DNA of 64,000 bases. Origin: Streptomyces sp. ST2-7A. GTDB taxonomy: Bacteria > Actinomycetota > Actinomycetes > Streptomycetales > Streptomycetaceae. Location: NCBI RefSeq assembly GCF_021390475.1, contig NZ_JAJUWS010000024.1:34087-98086 (forward strand). Direction: 5' to 3'. The notes below the pieces were generated by a model. That model was not told the origin of the DNA. It saw only the letters and a list, made by a program, of their open reading frames with translations, and ran no database searches. Shown here piece by piece: positions 25,190 through 35,800 of the stretch (its first letter is position 1; each line of letters starts with the position of its first letter). The position numbers were made by a program, and so were the translations under genes.

Positions 25190-26209
25190 GTGAGTCACAG
25201 GGCCGAGTACATCTGGATCGACGGCACGCAGCCGACCGCCCGACTGCGCTCGAAGACCAGGATCCTGGCGGACGGCGCGGAGCCCCCGGAGTGGGGCTTC
25301 GACGGCTCCAGCACCAACCAGGCCGAGGGGCACGCCTCGGACTGCGTCCTGAAGCCGGTCTTCGTCTGCCCCGACCCGATCCGCGGCGGTGACGACAGGC
25401 TCGTGCTGTGCGAGGTGTACGACACCGACGGCACCCCGCACGTCAGCAACACCCGGGCCCGGCTGCGCCCGATCGCCGAGAAGTACGCCGCCCAGGAGCC
25501 GCTCTTCGGCATCGAGCAGGAGTACACCTTCTTCGAGGGCGCCCGGCCGCTGGGCTTCCCCGCCGGTGGCTTCCCGGCCCCGCAGGGCGGCTACTACTGC
25601 GGCGTCGGCGCGGACGAGATCTTCGGCCGCGAGGTCGTCGAGCGCCACCTGGACAACTGCCTGAAAGCGGGTCTGTCGCTGTCCGGCATCAACGCCGAGG
25701 TGATGCCCGGCCAGTGGGAGTTCCAGGTCGGCCCGCTGAGCCCACTGGAGGTCTCCGACCAGCTGTGGGTCGCCCGCTGGCTGCTCTACCGCACCGCCGA
25801 GGACTTCGGTGTCTCCGCCACCCTGGACCCCAAGCCGGTCAAGGGCGACTGGAACGGCGCCGGCGCGCACACCAACTTCTCCACCAAGGCGATGCGCGAG
25901 GGCTACGACGCCATCATCGACGCCTGCGAGTCGCTGGGTGAGGAGGGCAAGCCGCTGGAGCACGTGAAGAACTACGGCGTGGGCGTGGAGGACCGACTCA
26001 CCGGCCTGCACGAGACCGCGCCGTGGAACGAGTACAGCTACGGCGTCTCCAACCGCGGCGCCTCGGTCCGCATCCCGTGGCAGGTCGAGCGGGACAAGAA
26101 GGGCTACATCGAGGATCGCCGCCCCAACGCCAACTGCGACCCGTACGTGGTCACCCGTCTGATGGTGGACACCGTCTGTACCCGCCTGGAGAAGTCCGGA
26201 CTGGTCTGA
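25190..26209 (+). CDS. glnII: Glutamine synthetase type II (eukaryote-like)
   Basis: 339-aa GSII enzyme. Diagnostic features are EYIWIDGTQPTARLRSKTR at the N-terminus, WGFDGSSTNQAEG, the ATP/glutamate region PGQWEFQVGPLSPLE and GAGAHTNFSTKAMR. GSII is not adenylylated by GlnE and is heat-labile in Streptomyces. GTG follows GAAGGAG. With glnA and the glnA2 remnant it makes three glutamine synthetase loci in 43 kb. Confidence 0.97.
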   Translation: MSHRAEYIWIDGTQPTARLRSKTRILADGAEPPEWGFDGSSTNQAEGHASDCVLKPVFVCPDPIRGGDDRLVLCEVYDTDGTPHVSNTRARLRPIAEKYAAQEPLFGIEQEYTFFEGARPLGFPAGGFPAPQGGYYCGVGADEIFGREVVERHLDNCLKAGLSLSGINAEVMPGQWEFQVGPLSPLEVSDQLWVARWLLYRTAEDFGVSATLDPKPVKGDWNGAGAHTNFSTKAMREGYDAIIDACESLGEEGKPLEHVKNYGVGVEDRLTGLHETAPWNEYSYGVSNRGASVRIPWQVERDKKGYIEDRRPNANCDPYVVTRLMVDTVCTRLEKSGLV

Positions 26210-26287
26210 TCGGAGCCCACCGGGCGGCGAATCGGCCGCCCCTCCGACCCCCGGCCGCGTCGGCAGCTCGCGCGGCACGGGAGCGAT

Positions 26288-26323
26288 GAAGGCGCCCGTC
26301 CCCTATCGGGGGCGGGCGCCTTC
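26288..26323 (+). terminator. glnII terminator
   Basis: 16-bp stem (GAAGGCGCCCGTCCCC with complement, one G-T pair) about 80 bp after the glnII stop. The remaining ~260 bp up to the next gene holds an AT-richer promoter-like stretch near 26,488-26,540. Confidence 0.85.
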
Positions 26324-26587
26324 GGCGTGTCCGTCGTCGGAACCCACCCCACCCCATCCGGGAACACCCCCGTCCGCGAACGCGCCGCCCCGGAGGGCCC
26401 GTCGTTCCCGGGTCTTCCCGAACTCACCCCGGGCAACCGCTCGTTCGCCCGAACCTCACTCCCCACACACCCGGATTCCAGCCCAACTGCCTTAATCTGA
26501 AGCCGTTTTGCCTGTTGTTCTGCCTGTCACAACACCCGTGCGCCGATCGGGCACGGGCCTCACCCCACCTCCGAGAGGCGACAGCGC

Positions 26588-27688
26588 ATGCGCACCGACC
26601 GGACACCCCGGCACGGCTCCCCCACCGCTTCCCCCACCGGCTCCCCCGCCCCACCGGACACCCCGCCCGCCCACGCGGCCCGGCACCCGCTGCGCGCCGG
26701 CGCCGGCGTGCTGATCGCCCTCCTGGCGCTGCTGCTCCCCGCCGCGAACGGTCTCCCCTACGACGACGCCACCGGCGTGGGCGTGCACAACGCCTATCAG
26801 AAGTCCACATTCACCCATTTCGCCGACGCCCTGGACTCCGGTGCATCGATGCTCGAACTCGACGTGTGGACCAACTTCTTCGGCAGTGGTTGGCGGGTGT
26901 CCCACGACAATCCACTCGTCAACGACAACAACTGCGAGAACGCGCGGAACCCCTCCCAACTGCGCACCCGCGCCCGCAACCAGAGCCTGGCCGGCTGCCT
27001 GAACGACCTGCGCGGTTGGCGACAGGCCAACCCCAGGCACCGCCCGATCCTGCTCAAGCTGGAGATGAAGGACGGGTTCGCCGCCAACCTCGGCCGGGGC
27101 CCCGCCCAACTCGACGCGCTGATCGAGGACATCCTGGGCGACGCCGTGCTGCGCCCCGCCGACCTGCGCGGCGCGCACGCCACCCTCGACGACGCCGTGC
27201 GCGCCGACGGCTGGCCCACCCACGAGTCGCTGGCCGGACGCGTCATCATCCACCTCATCCCCGGCACCCTCGAGGAGGGCAACCCGCTGGACACCCTGTG
27301 GACCGACGTGGAGTACGCCCGCCACCTGCGCGATCTGGCCGCCGCCGGGAACCTCGGTCGCGCGATGGCCTTCCCCGCCGTGCACCGGGCCGCCTCCGGT
27401 GACCCGCGCACCCGATACGCCGAGACCTCGATCCGGCCCTGGTTCGTGGTCTTCGACGGCGACGCCTCCGCCTACGGCTCCATCGACACCTCCTGGTACT
27501 CCGCCCGCAACTACCTGCTGGTGATGACCTCCGCCCACGCCGTGGCGCCGGCGATCTCCGCCACCAACCCCACCGAGGCGCAGGCCCTGGACCGGGTGCG
27601 GCTGCTGTCGGGGCGGCACGCGAGCGTCGTCAGCTCCGACTGGGCCCGCCTGCCGGGTGTCCTCTCCACCGTCGTACCGCGCGGCTGA
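26588..27688 (+). CDS. Secreted phosphatidylinositol-specific phospholipase C-like protein
   Basis: 366-aa protein with an N-terminal Pro/Thr-rich segment and hydrophobic signal (GAGVLIALLALLLPAANG), then a Ca2+-type PI-PLC barrel: VGVHNAYQKSTF (catalytic His), MLELDVWTN (Glu/Asp metal ligands), WRVSHDNP (second His) and PILLKLEMKDG. It presumably cleaves phosphatidylinositol or a related phosphodiester outside the cell. ATG 26,588 has the weak site GAGAGGCGA upstream. Confidence 0.85.
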   Translation: MRTDRTPRHGSPTASPTGSPAPPDTPPAHAARHPLRAGAGVLIALLALLLPAANGLPYDDATGVGVHNAYQKSTFTHFADALDSGASMLELDVWTNFFGSGWRVSHDNPLVNDNNCENARNPSQLRTRARNQSLAGCLNDLRGWRQANPRHRPILLKLEMKDGFAANLGRGPAQLDALIEDILGDAVLRPADLRGAHATLDDAVRADGWPTHESLAGRVIIHLIPGTLEEGNPLDTLWTDVEYARHLRDLAAAGNLGRAMAFPAVHRAASGDPRTRYAETSIRPWFVVFDGDASAYGSIDTSWYSARNYLLVMTSAHAVAPAISATNPTEAQALDRVRLLSGRHASVVSSDWARLPGVLSTVVPRG

Positions 27689-27868
27689 TCCCGCGGGCAC
27701 CTCCGCCGGGCCTCCCGCCCCGGACCACCCGTGTGAGCGCGGGTGAGGCGGCCCGGCGGTACCGCCCGGCACCTTCACCGCGCGGCCTCCGTCCCACCCG
27801 CCTCACCCCATCGGGGGAAAATCGGCGGGGGACGGTGACATCCCGTCGATCCACTCGTTCAGCCGGGC

Positions 27869-29977
27869 GTGTCTCCCACCGATGCTGCCCCGACCGCCTC
27901 GACCGTCCCGCCCGCCCCACCCCGCGGCGCACCGGACCGCGACCCGGCCCGGCCGACCGCGGAGGTCGGCCCGGAGAGGGCCGCGGCGGCGATCGTCGAG
28001 CACTACGGCCGCCTCGTGCGGCTCGGTTACCTCGTGCTGCCGCCCGCCCTCGGCCGTCACCGCGGGGTGATCGTCGCGCACGGCATCACCCAGGCCGCCC
28101 TGCCGCGCGGCCGGGTCGGACGGGTCGCCGGGGCCGTCCCCTCCCCCCGCTCCGCCGCCGGCGCGGCGCCCGACGACCCGGCCTACGCGTACGCGCGGCT
28201 GCGGGTGCTGCGCGCCGCGCTGGACGTCGGACGCCCACTCCTGATCGCCGGACGGGAGTTCCCACTGCTCGCCCGGCTGTCACCACGACGCACCGGCGGG
28301 GCGTTCCCCCGGGTGATCGGACTACGGCTCCTCCCCCGTGCCGACGGAACCGCCGAACCGGCCCTGGAACGGGAGTTGGGCACCGCCGCGCCCTGCACCC
28401 GGGCCGCCTTCGCCCTGCGACACCTCGAAGGGCTGAGCCCGGAGGCCGCCCGGGGGCTGCTGGAGGAGGCCGGGGTCGAGGGGAACATCGCGCGGGCCGC
28501 CGTGCGCGCGGCCGACGCCCTGGTCGGGCGGGCCCTCGGCGAGGAGCGGGACGGGGCCGACCCCGACGCCCCGGCGGGACCGAGGGAGATCACCCCCGGG
28601 GCCCTGCCCCTGCCCGACCCGTGTGTGTTGCGGGCGGGGCCGACCGACCTGCTGCGTCGCCGGCGGCACACCCGCACGGCGCTCGTCTCCGCCGGCGTGC
28701 TGGCCCTGCTCGCCGGTCTGATGGCGGTGCAGCCCGACGGCGGTGGGAGTGACCGGGCCCCCGGCGCGGCGGCCGCCGATCCCTCGCTGCTGGTGCGCGC
28801 GGAAGCCGGCGCCTGGGAGCGGGCGGGACGACTCGACTTCACCTCCTGGCCCGCCCGGGGACCGGCCGTGCGGGACCGGGAGTTGCTGGACCGGGTACTG
28901 ACCGCCTGGACCTCCCCCGACTCCCGGGTGACGATCTCCACCACCCGGGGCACCGACCCCGGTCCCCCGGCCGGTCCGCCCCGGCTGCTGTACGCCGGTG
29001 AGGTGGACGGCGCGGTCGTGGTGCTGATGCACGACGGCCTGCGGTTGATGCGCTACGCCGAGGCGGCGGGCACGGCCGGGGGCCCCGCCGTACTGGACCT
29101 GGCCCGCACCGATGGGGCGCAGGCGGCGATGGCCTCGGTCGTCGTCCTCAACCGGGGCGGGGGCACCGTCCGCTACCTCACCGCCCCCTGGGTATCCGGC
29201 GCTCTGGTGCGGGACCTGCGCGAGACCGGGGACGACGGGCGTCCGGCGGTGGTGGACGAGCACGGCGCCACCGACGCGCTCCCGACCCCGGCCGGGGACA
29301 CCGAGTGCGGGGCGTACCCGGTGCTGGAGTTCACCACCGCCGATCCAGCCGGTCGTGGCCCGTACCTGTTGGCGGATCTGGGCGAGTTGACCCCCGCCCT
29401 GCTGACCACCGGAGGACCGGAGGCAGGCCCGGAGGGCGCGCCGGACGAGCGGGCCCGGCAGGTGTGGGCGTCGACCGCCTGCCACCTGTTGACCGTCGCC
29501 GGTTCCGGTGTGCGGACGGTGGGGGTCTGGGAGTTCGCCCGGCAGGAGTTGCCCGGCGGCGAGCGGAGCGCGAGCTGGGTGTGCACCCGGGCGGACACCT
29601 GGCGGACGGCGGGCTCCCACACGCTGGTGCAGTTCCAGCCGCCGCGCCCAACGGAGAGGTCGGGCGGGGACGGCGACACCGGGGACGAGTCCGGACCCGC
29701 CACGCCGGGGGCGGTCGTCGCCCGCGCCGAGGACGGACCGGAGTGCGGGCCGCGCTCGCCGCACGTCCTGGCGGGCGGGCTGTGGCAGGCGCCGGACGGC
29801 GAGTGGTACCTGTTGGCCGCCGGCAGCGAGGAGGTCGTCCGGATCTCCGCCGCCGGCGGGGTGACCGGCGAGGTGACGGGCCGAACCATGATCCTGCCCG
29901 CCGAACCGGGTGTGGAGACCGAGCTGACGGCCCGGCTCGAGGACGGCGACGGGCTGAGGGCCCTCGGGGTCGGCTGA
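27869..29977 (+). CDS. Large membrane-anchored protein with sigma-region-4-like N-terminus
   Basis: 702-aa protein of no clear family. Residues ~35-240 are helical and include an HTH-like FALRHLEGLSPEAARGLLEEAGV, reminiscent of sigma-factor region 4. A single transmembrane helix (TALVSAGVLALLAGLMAVQ) is near residue 280, followed by a ~410-residue probably extracellular domain. This topology suggests signal transduction or gene control at the membrane, but nothing supports a specific function. GTG start at 27,869 is tentative, without a good ribosome-binding site. Confidence 0.7.
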   Translation: MSPTDAAPTASTVPPAPPRGAPDRDPARPTAEVGPERAAAAIVEHYGRLVRLGYLVLPPALGRHRGVIVAHGITQAALPRGRVGRVAGAVPSPRSAAGAAPDDPAYAYARLRVLRAALDVGRPLLIAGREFPLLARLSPRRTGGAFPRVIGLRLLPRADGTAEPALERELGTAAPCTRAAFALRHLEGLSPEAARGLLEEAGVEGNIARAAVRAADALVGRALGEERDGADPDAPAGPREITPGALPLPDPCVLRAGPTDLLRRRRHTRTALVSAGVLALLAGLMAVQPDGGGSDRAPGAAAADPSLLVRAEAGAWERAGRLDFTSWPARGPAVRDRELLDRVLTAWTSPDSRVTISTTRGTDPGPPAGPPRLLYAGEVDGAVVVLMHDGLRLMRYAEAAGTAGGPAVLDLARTDGAQAAMASVVVLNRGGGTVRYLTAPWVSGALVRDLRETGDDGRPAVVDEHGATDALPTPAGDTECGAYPVLEFTTADPAGRGPYLLADLGELTPALLTTGGPEAGPEGAPDERARQVWASTACHLLTVAGSGVRTVGVWEFARQELPGGERSASWVCTRADTWRTAGSHTLVQFQPPRPTERSGGDGDTGDESGPATPGAVVARAEDGPECGPRSPHVLAGGLWQAPDGEWYLLAAGSEEVVRISAAGGVTGEVTGRTMILPAEPGVETELTARLEDGDGLRALGVG

Positions 29978-30240
29978 CCACGGCCCGGTTCGCGGTTCCG
30001 GTGTCCGGTGCCCCGGTCGTGCGGAGTGTTCCGCGCGACCGGGGCACCGGTGTGCCCGCCCGGCACGCCACCCGGCCGTCGCGCCGGGGGCGCCCGGGAG
30101 CGGGACCGCCGCACCGAGTGCTCACCCCCGCGTCGGCGAGAGTTCGCCCACACGGTCCGGCGGGACGCGGCGGGGTGCGGCACGGTGTTACCGCCTGGTA
30201 CCACCCCACCTTCCGCGTACGGGTCCTCGAAGGAGTACTG

Positions 30241-31395
30241 ATGGAGCGCCGCACCCTTCTCCGCGTCGGCACGGCGGGCGCCGGGGCCGTCGCCCTGGCC
30301 GGAGGTCTCTGGCAGGGAGCCGCCCGGGCCGTCGCCCCGGGGGCCGGCACCACCGCCGCCGCCGGTCCCTACGGCCCCCTGCTCCCGCCCAACAGCCTCG
30401 GTGTCGCACTCCCCGAGGGTTTCTCCATCCGCGTGGTCGCCCGCTCGAGCCAGTGGGTGCGCGGCATCCTGTGGCACCCCGCGCCGGACGGCGGCGCCTG
30501 CTTCCCCGACGGCGACGGCTGGATCTACGTCTCCAATTCCGAGGTGCCGCTGGTCGGTGGCGTCTCGGCACTGCGGTTCACCGCCGACGGCGTGATCGAC
30601 CGGGCCTACCGGATCCTGTCCGGCACCACCCTCAACTGCGCGGGCGGCGCCACCCCCTGGCACACCTGGCTCTCCTGCGAGGAGACCTTCCGGGGGAAGG
30701 TCTTCGAGACCGACCCCTACGGCAACCGGTCGGCGGTCGCCCATGAGGCGATGGGTCGGTTCAAGCACGAGGCCGCCGCCTGCGACCCGGATCGGCGGGT
30801 GGTCTACCTGACCGAGGACGAGAGCGACGGCTGCTTCTACCGGTACGTCCCGGACACCTGGGGTGACCTCTCCCGGGGGCGACTGGAGGTGCTGTGCGAG
30901 ACCTCCGGCGGCGGGGTGCGGTGGGAGCGGGTACCCGATCCCACCGGACCGGTCTTCGGTCGGCAGACCCGCAATCAGGTGGCTTCGGCGCTGCGCTTCC
31001 GGGGCGGTGAGGGCTGCCACTACCACGCGGGGGTCGCCCACTTCACCACCAAGGGCGACAACCGGGTGTGGGCGTACGACGCGGAGGCCGGCACGCTGTC
31101 CATCGCCTACGACGCGGACGGGTCGCTGGACGGGGTGGACAACATCACCGGTACCGCCGGCGGCGACCTGTACGTCGCCGAGGACGGCGGCAACATGGAG
31201 ATCAACGTCATCACCCCCGAGGGTGTGGTGGCGCCGATCATGCGCATCGACGGTCAGAACCGTTCGGAGATCTGCGGCCCGGCGTTCTCCCCCGACGGCA
31301 GCCGACTGTACTTCTCCTCCCAGCGCGGCACCGCCGGCGATCCGGCCGGCCTGGGCGGCATCACCTACGAGATGTCGGGCCCCTTCCGACGCTGA
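30241..31395 (+). CDS. Tat-exported PhoX/DUF839-like protein
   Basis: 384-aa protein with an RR-type signal (MERRTLLRVGTAGAGAVALAGG). The body has the DUF839/PhoX beta-propeller features TLNCAGGATPWHTWLSCEET, HEAAACDPD, YLTEDESDGCFYRY and YVAEDGGNMEI. PhoX enzymes are Ca2+/Fe-dependent alkaline phosphatases, but the DUF839 group also contains members without proven phosphatase activity. ATG 30,241 follows GAAGGAG. Confidence 0.85.
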   Translation: MERRTLLRVGTAGAGAVALAGGLWQGAARAVAPGAGTTAAAGPYGPLLPPNSLGVALPEGFSIRVVARSSQWVRGILWHPAPDGGACFPDGDGWIYVSNSEVPLVGGVSALRFTADGVIDRAYRILSGTTLNCAGGATPWHTWLSCEETFRGKVFETDPYGNRSAVAHEAMGRFKHEAAACDPDRRVVYLTEDESDGCFYRYVPDTWGDLSRGRLEVLCETSGGGVRWERVPDPTGPVFGRQTRNQVASALRFRGGEGCHYHAGVAHFTTKGDNRVWAYDAEAGTLSIAYDADGSLDGVDNITGTAGGDLYVAEDGGNMEINVITPEGVVAPIMRIDGQNRSEICGPAFSPDGSRLYFSSQRGTAGDPAGLGGITYEMSGPFRR

Positions 31396-31736
31396 CCCCG
31401 GGCTCCGCGTCCGGTCGGTCGCGCGCAGGTCCCCCGGAGGGTCCGGGAGAGCGCGCGGCCGACCGGGCCCCGATAGCAGAGAGCGCGGGATGTGCAAGGG
31501 GGGCACGCGTGGGGTTCCGGTGCACGATCGGCGGGAGCCCCGCTCCCGATCCGCACGCGCTACGCGCGTCAACCACCCCCGGGGAGGGGGATGTCACTTC
31601 TCGGAACACCGGGGGCGCGACCTCTCGGCCGGGACGGATCGGTCGAGGCCCCAACCACACGGCCGCGTCGCGCCCCGGCCGTGCACGCCACGGCACAGGA
31701 GGAGCCCCCGACCACGGGGAGACGAGGAGACACGCC
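31396..31736. other. 341-bp intergenic region before the amidase gene
   Basis: GC-rich spacer with short inverted repeats around 31,418-31,467. No gene seen; the last 20 bp hold the ribosome-binding site GAGGAGA of the next frame. Confidence 0.4.
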
Positions 31737-31994
31737 ATGCGCGAACGGATCGGACCTTCCAGACGCGGCCTGTTGGGGGCCGCCGCGGCGGCGGTGGGGG
31801 GAGCGGCGGCCCTCGGGACGGTCGGCACCGGCTCCGCCCGGGCCGCCGCGCCGGCCACCGGGGCGGACCCGACGGTGGTCGACCACCCCGACCACCCCGC
31901 CGCCCGGTGGGCGGGGCCCGGCGCCGCCGAGGTGGAGGCGGAACCGCTGAACGCCTCCGTGGGGTGCGGCCTGTCGGCCGGGAGGGGGATCTGA
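31737..31994 (+). pseudogene. N-terminal Tat signal part of a probably frameshifted amidase
   Basis: 85-aa frame with a twin-arginine signal (SRRGLLGAAAAAVGGAAALG) and ~45 further residues, ending at TGA 31,992-31,994. The amidase frame begins 1 nt later. Removing one G from the GGGGG run at 31,984-31,988 would fuse the frames smoothly (AGRGSEVAVFVSRAQWG), giving a full secreted amidase as in the family. It could also be a genuine coupled leader ORF, or a base error in the assembly. Confidence 0.6.
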
Positions 31995-31995
31995 G

Positions 31996-32760
31996 GTGGC
32001 CGTCTTCGTCAGCCGCGCCCAGTGGGGGGCCAGGGCCCCGCGCAGCCGCAGCACCAACATCACCCCCGGCAACGGCGGGGTGACCGTGCACCATGTGGAC
32101 GGGGTCCGGGTCGCACGGGGGAGCCACACCGACTGCGCCTCGCAGGTGCGCGGGATCCAGAACCACCACATGGACACCAACGGGTGGCAGGACATCGCCT
32201 ACAACCACCTCACGTGCGTACACGGTTACGTGTTCGAGGGGCGCGGCGAGGGCATCCGGTCCGCCGCCAACGGGACCGACTCCGGCAATCAGAACTGGTA
32301 CGCCGTCTGTGGCCTGGTGGGCGGGAGCGCGAGCAACTACGACACCATCACCAACGGCCTGATCGACGCCTTCCACCTGGCGATCTCCCGGCTCCGCGCG
32401 CGGGGCGGGGCGGCGAACGGCATCAACGGTCACCGCAACCACACCTCCACGGCCTGTCCGGGCAACCTGTACGCGCTGGTGACCGATGGCCGGTTGGACC
32501 CGGGTGGCGGCGGGGGCACCCCCACTCCCCCGCCCTGGCCGGGGGTGTACTTCCGCTATCCGCCGGTGACCTCGCACTCCTCGGTGCGCACCTGGCAGCA
32601 GCGGATGCGCGACCGCGGCTGGAGCATCACCGTGGACGGGCACTACGGCGCGGGGTCCCGGGAGGTCTGTCTGGCGTTCCAGCGGGAGAAAAGGCTGACG
32701 GTGGACGGCATCGTCGGTCCCGCCACCTGGGACGCCGCCTGGACCGCCCCGATCACCTGA
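31996..32760 (+). CDS. N-acetylmuramoyl-L-alanine amidase (PGRP type) with peptidoglycan-binding domain
   Basis: 254-aa enzyme that cleaves the lactyl-amide bond between MurNAc and the stem peptide. The PGRP/amidase_2 domain (VSRAQWGARAP, VTVHHVDG with zinc His, IAYNHLTCVHGYVFEGRG, GHRNHTSTACPG) covers residues ~5-165; a Pro-rich linker and a C-terminal peptidoglycan-binding domain (SSVRTWQQRMRDRGW; LTVDGIVGPATWDAAW) follow. The GTG start gives no signal peptide; export needs the preceding frame, see the frameshift note. Confidence 0.88.
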   Translation: MAVFVSRAQWGARAPRSRSTNITPGNGGVTVHHVDGVRVARGSHTDCASQVRGIQNHHMDTNGWQDIAYNHLTCVHGYVFEGRGEGIRSAANGTDSGNQNWYAVCGLVGGSASNYDTITNGLIDAFHLAISRLRARGGAANGINGHRNHTSTACPGNLYALVTDGRLDPGGGGGTPTPPPWPGVYFRYPPVTSHSSVRTWQQRMRDRGWSITVDGHYGAGSREVCLAFQREKRLTVDGIVGPATWDAAWTAPIT

Positions 32761-32780
32761 CCCGGTATCCCCGGAACGGA

Positions 32781-32862
32781 CCGTGCCCCCGGCGCCTCGA
32801 GCGCCGGGGGCACGGGATCGGCCGCCCGCTCCCCGCCGGTTGACCGGCGGGGAGCGGGCGGC
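32781..32862. terminator. Two terminators between convergent amidase and amylopullulanase genes
   Basis: Perfect stems at 32,781-32,795/32,801-32,815 (15 bp) and 32,821-32,840/32,843-32,862 (up to 20 bp). The second ends just before the amylopullulanase stop codon. Confidence 0.88.
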
Positions 32863-32863
32863 C

Positions 32864-35800
32864 TCACCGGAGGGTGAACACCGCCGTGGTGCGCGGCGGG
32901 ATCTCGAAGTTGCCCTGCTCCGCGTCGAAGCGGGCCGAGCGCACGACCTCGTCGGAGCCCTCCGCCTGCACCGGGTGCGGGCGGTAGTCCTTCCCGACCA
33001 GCGAGGGGTGGTGCTGGTGCTGCCGGTGCGGGGTGGTGTTGAAGACCACCGCGAGGTCACCGACCTCCATCACGATGACGCCGGGGATCTCCCGGTCCGT
33101 TCCCGAGAGCGGGAAGGAGACCGCCTCCTGTACCTCCTCGGTGGTGCGCAGCCGGAAGGCGTCCTCACCCGAGCGGATCCGCAGCAGGTCGCGGTAGGCG
33201 TCACCCGCCGCCCGGATCTCCGCGCAGCCCACGGTGAGGTTCGGGTGGGTCAGCAGCGGCTCCGCGAAGGGCCACTTGGCCTCGTTGTCCCACGCCGGGG
33301 GCAGGCCCCGGCCGAAACCGTTGCCGTCCCGGCAGTCCCACTGGATGGCGTTGAACCAGTCACCGGAGTTGTAGGAGTTGCGGTCCAGGGACTTCGAGCG
33401 CAGCAGGTCCGTGCCCGCCTGGCCGAAAGCCGGGCCCTGGGAGAACAGGGCGGTGGACTGGGCGACGACCTGGGCCCGGGCCCGATCGGCCGGGGAGACC
33501 CGGTCGGGGAGCTTGTAGGCCAGGGCGTCGAACAGCGTCTCGTTGTCGTGCTTGTCGACATAGGCGACGGCCTCACCGGGTGCGGCGGCGTACCCGGCGG
33601 GTGAGCCGTTGTAGTCCACCTCCGCACCGGTGACCCGCTCGCCGTCGCTCGCGATGAAGGAGTAGTCGGCGAGGTTGCCGGTCAGGCCGACCTTGACGAG
33701 GTCCTGGTAATTCAACAGCCGCTCGCGCTGCTCGGCCTGCGTGCCGTTGGCCGGCGACCCGTTGGGGTCGCTGTACAGGCCGGAGGCGAAGCCCTGCACG
33801 CCCGGGTCCTCGTCGAAGGGGCCGCCGCCGCGCACGGCGTCACGGGCCCGGTCGGAGAAGGTGGCGATGCCGGTGCCGGCCATGTTGGCCTGGGTGGCCT
33901 GTTCGAAACGGGCGTTGTCGGCGACCTCCCCGAAGTTCCAGCCCTCGCCGTAGAGGATGACCGACTTTCCGTCCACCCCGTGCCCCTCGACCGTGAGGGC
34001 GTCGAGCGCCTTGCGAACGTCGAGGAGGTTCTGCTTCGGGTGGTGCCCCATGAGGTCGAAGCGGAAGCCGTCGATCCCGTAGTGCTCGGCCCACGACACC
34101 ACCGAGTCGACGACGAGCCTGCCCATCATGGCGTGCTCGGGCGCGGTGTTGGGGCAGCAGGTGGAGTCGGCGACGGTGCCGTCGGCGAGCAGGCGGTGGT
34201 AGTAGCCGGGCACGACGCGGTCGAGGATCGACTTGTCGTCCTGGCCGGAGGCGAAGGTGTGGTTGTAGACCACGTCGTTCACCACCAGCAGGCCGGCGGC
34301 GTGGAGCCCCTGCACCATGCGGCGGTACTCGACGATGCGGGCGGTGCCCTCGGGGTCGGTGGCGTAGGACCCCTCGGGGACGTTGAAGTGCACGGGGTCG
34401 TAGCCCCAGTTGTAGGCGTCCCGGTCACGGACCTCCGCCACGCAGGCCTGCTGCCCCGGGGAGTCGGCGGGCAGGGCGGCGAGGTCGCAGTCGGGTTCGC
34501 GCCGGTCGGCGGCGCGCTCCGGGACGGAGCCGATGTCGTAGGTGGGCAGCAGGTGGGCGTGGGTGGTGCCCGCCTCGGCCAGCCTCCGCAGGTGCTGCAT
34601 GCCGTGGCTGCCGTGCTCGGTGAAGGCCAGGTACTTCCCCTTGTTGCGGGCCCGCTCGTCGGCGACGGAGAAGTCGCGGACGTGGATCTCCTGGATGGTG
34701 GCGTCGGCGAGGTCGACCGGCTCGGGGGCGTTCCGGTTCGCCCAGCCCCGCGGGGCGAGGGCGGGGTCGTTCAGGTCGACGATCAGGCTGTACTCGGAGT
34801 CGGTGGTCAGACCGACCGAGTAGGGGTCGGTGACCTTGTTGGTGACCACCGCGCCGGCCTCGGGCGCCCAGACGGTGACGTGGTATCGGTAGGACTTGCC
34901 GTACCAGTTCTTCTTCCCCTTCACCGACCACACGCCGGTGGCGTCGTCGCGGGTCATGGGGACGAGCTTCTTCCCGTCGCCGTCCAGCTCCAGGGCGACA
35001 CGCTGCGCGGTGGGGGCCCAGACGGAGAGCACGGGGTCGCCCCGGTGGCCCTTCTTGTCCCCCTTGCCCTTACCGGCGGACTTGCCGGGCGACTTCGCGT
35101 CGGGGAAGGTCGGGCCGAGGCCGGCCTCCAGTGCCCCCTCCGCGTACAGGTCGTCCAGGACGCCGGGGATCTGCACCCCGGTGAGCCGGGTCAGGGCACC
35201 GTTGGCGGCCCGCTCGGAGGCGAGCAGTTGGGAGCGCAGCGCCTCCTCGATCCGGTGGGCGTCGCGCGGGTCCACCCGTAGGGCTGGCTGGTCGGCGAGG
35301 TGCGGGAAGCGGTCGCGCTGCTCGTCGGTCAGCTCGGTGGGGATGAGCCGGATCCACTGCCCCTGGTCGGTGAGGGCGCCCTCCTCGAGTGCGATGGCGC
35401 CCTCGGGGTGGTACAGCAGTTGGCGGCTGCCACCGGGCGGCACGGTACCGGGCCACACGACGGTCCCGGCGTCGATCCAGTGGGCCCGGGCCCGTTCGGG
35501 GTTCAGGTCGGGGGCGGCTCCGCCACTGGGCAACAGGGGGGTCTCCTCTCCCGACACGAGCCACACCTCGTGGCCGACGGCCCTCAGGTCGAGGGACTGG
35601 TCGGCGGGCAGGTCCTTCTCGTCGCCGCGATGGATGATGTAGCTCAGCGAGGTCGCGCCCTCGGCGAGCGGGATCTCGTAGACGGCGCCGAAGGAGTCCA
35701 CCTCGGAGGCCGGGACGGGCCGGCTCCAGTCGGTGGGCTCGGCCGCGCCGGTCCACACGTGCACTCCCCATCCATCGTAATCACCGTCGGGTCGGTGGTA

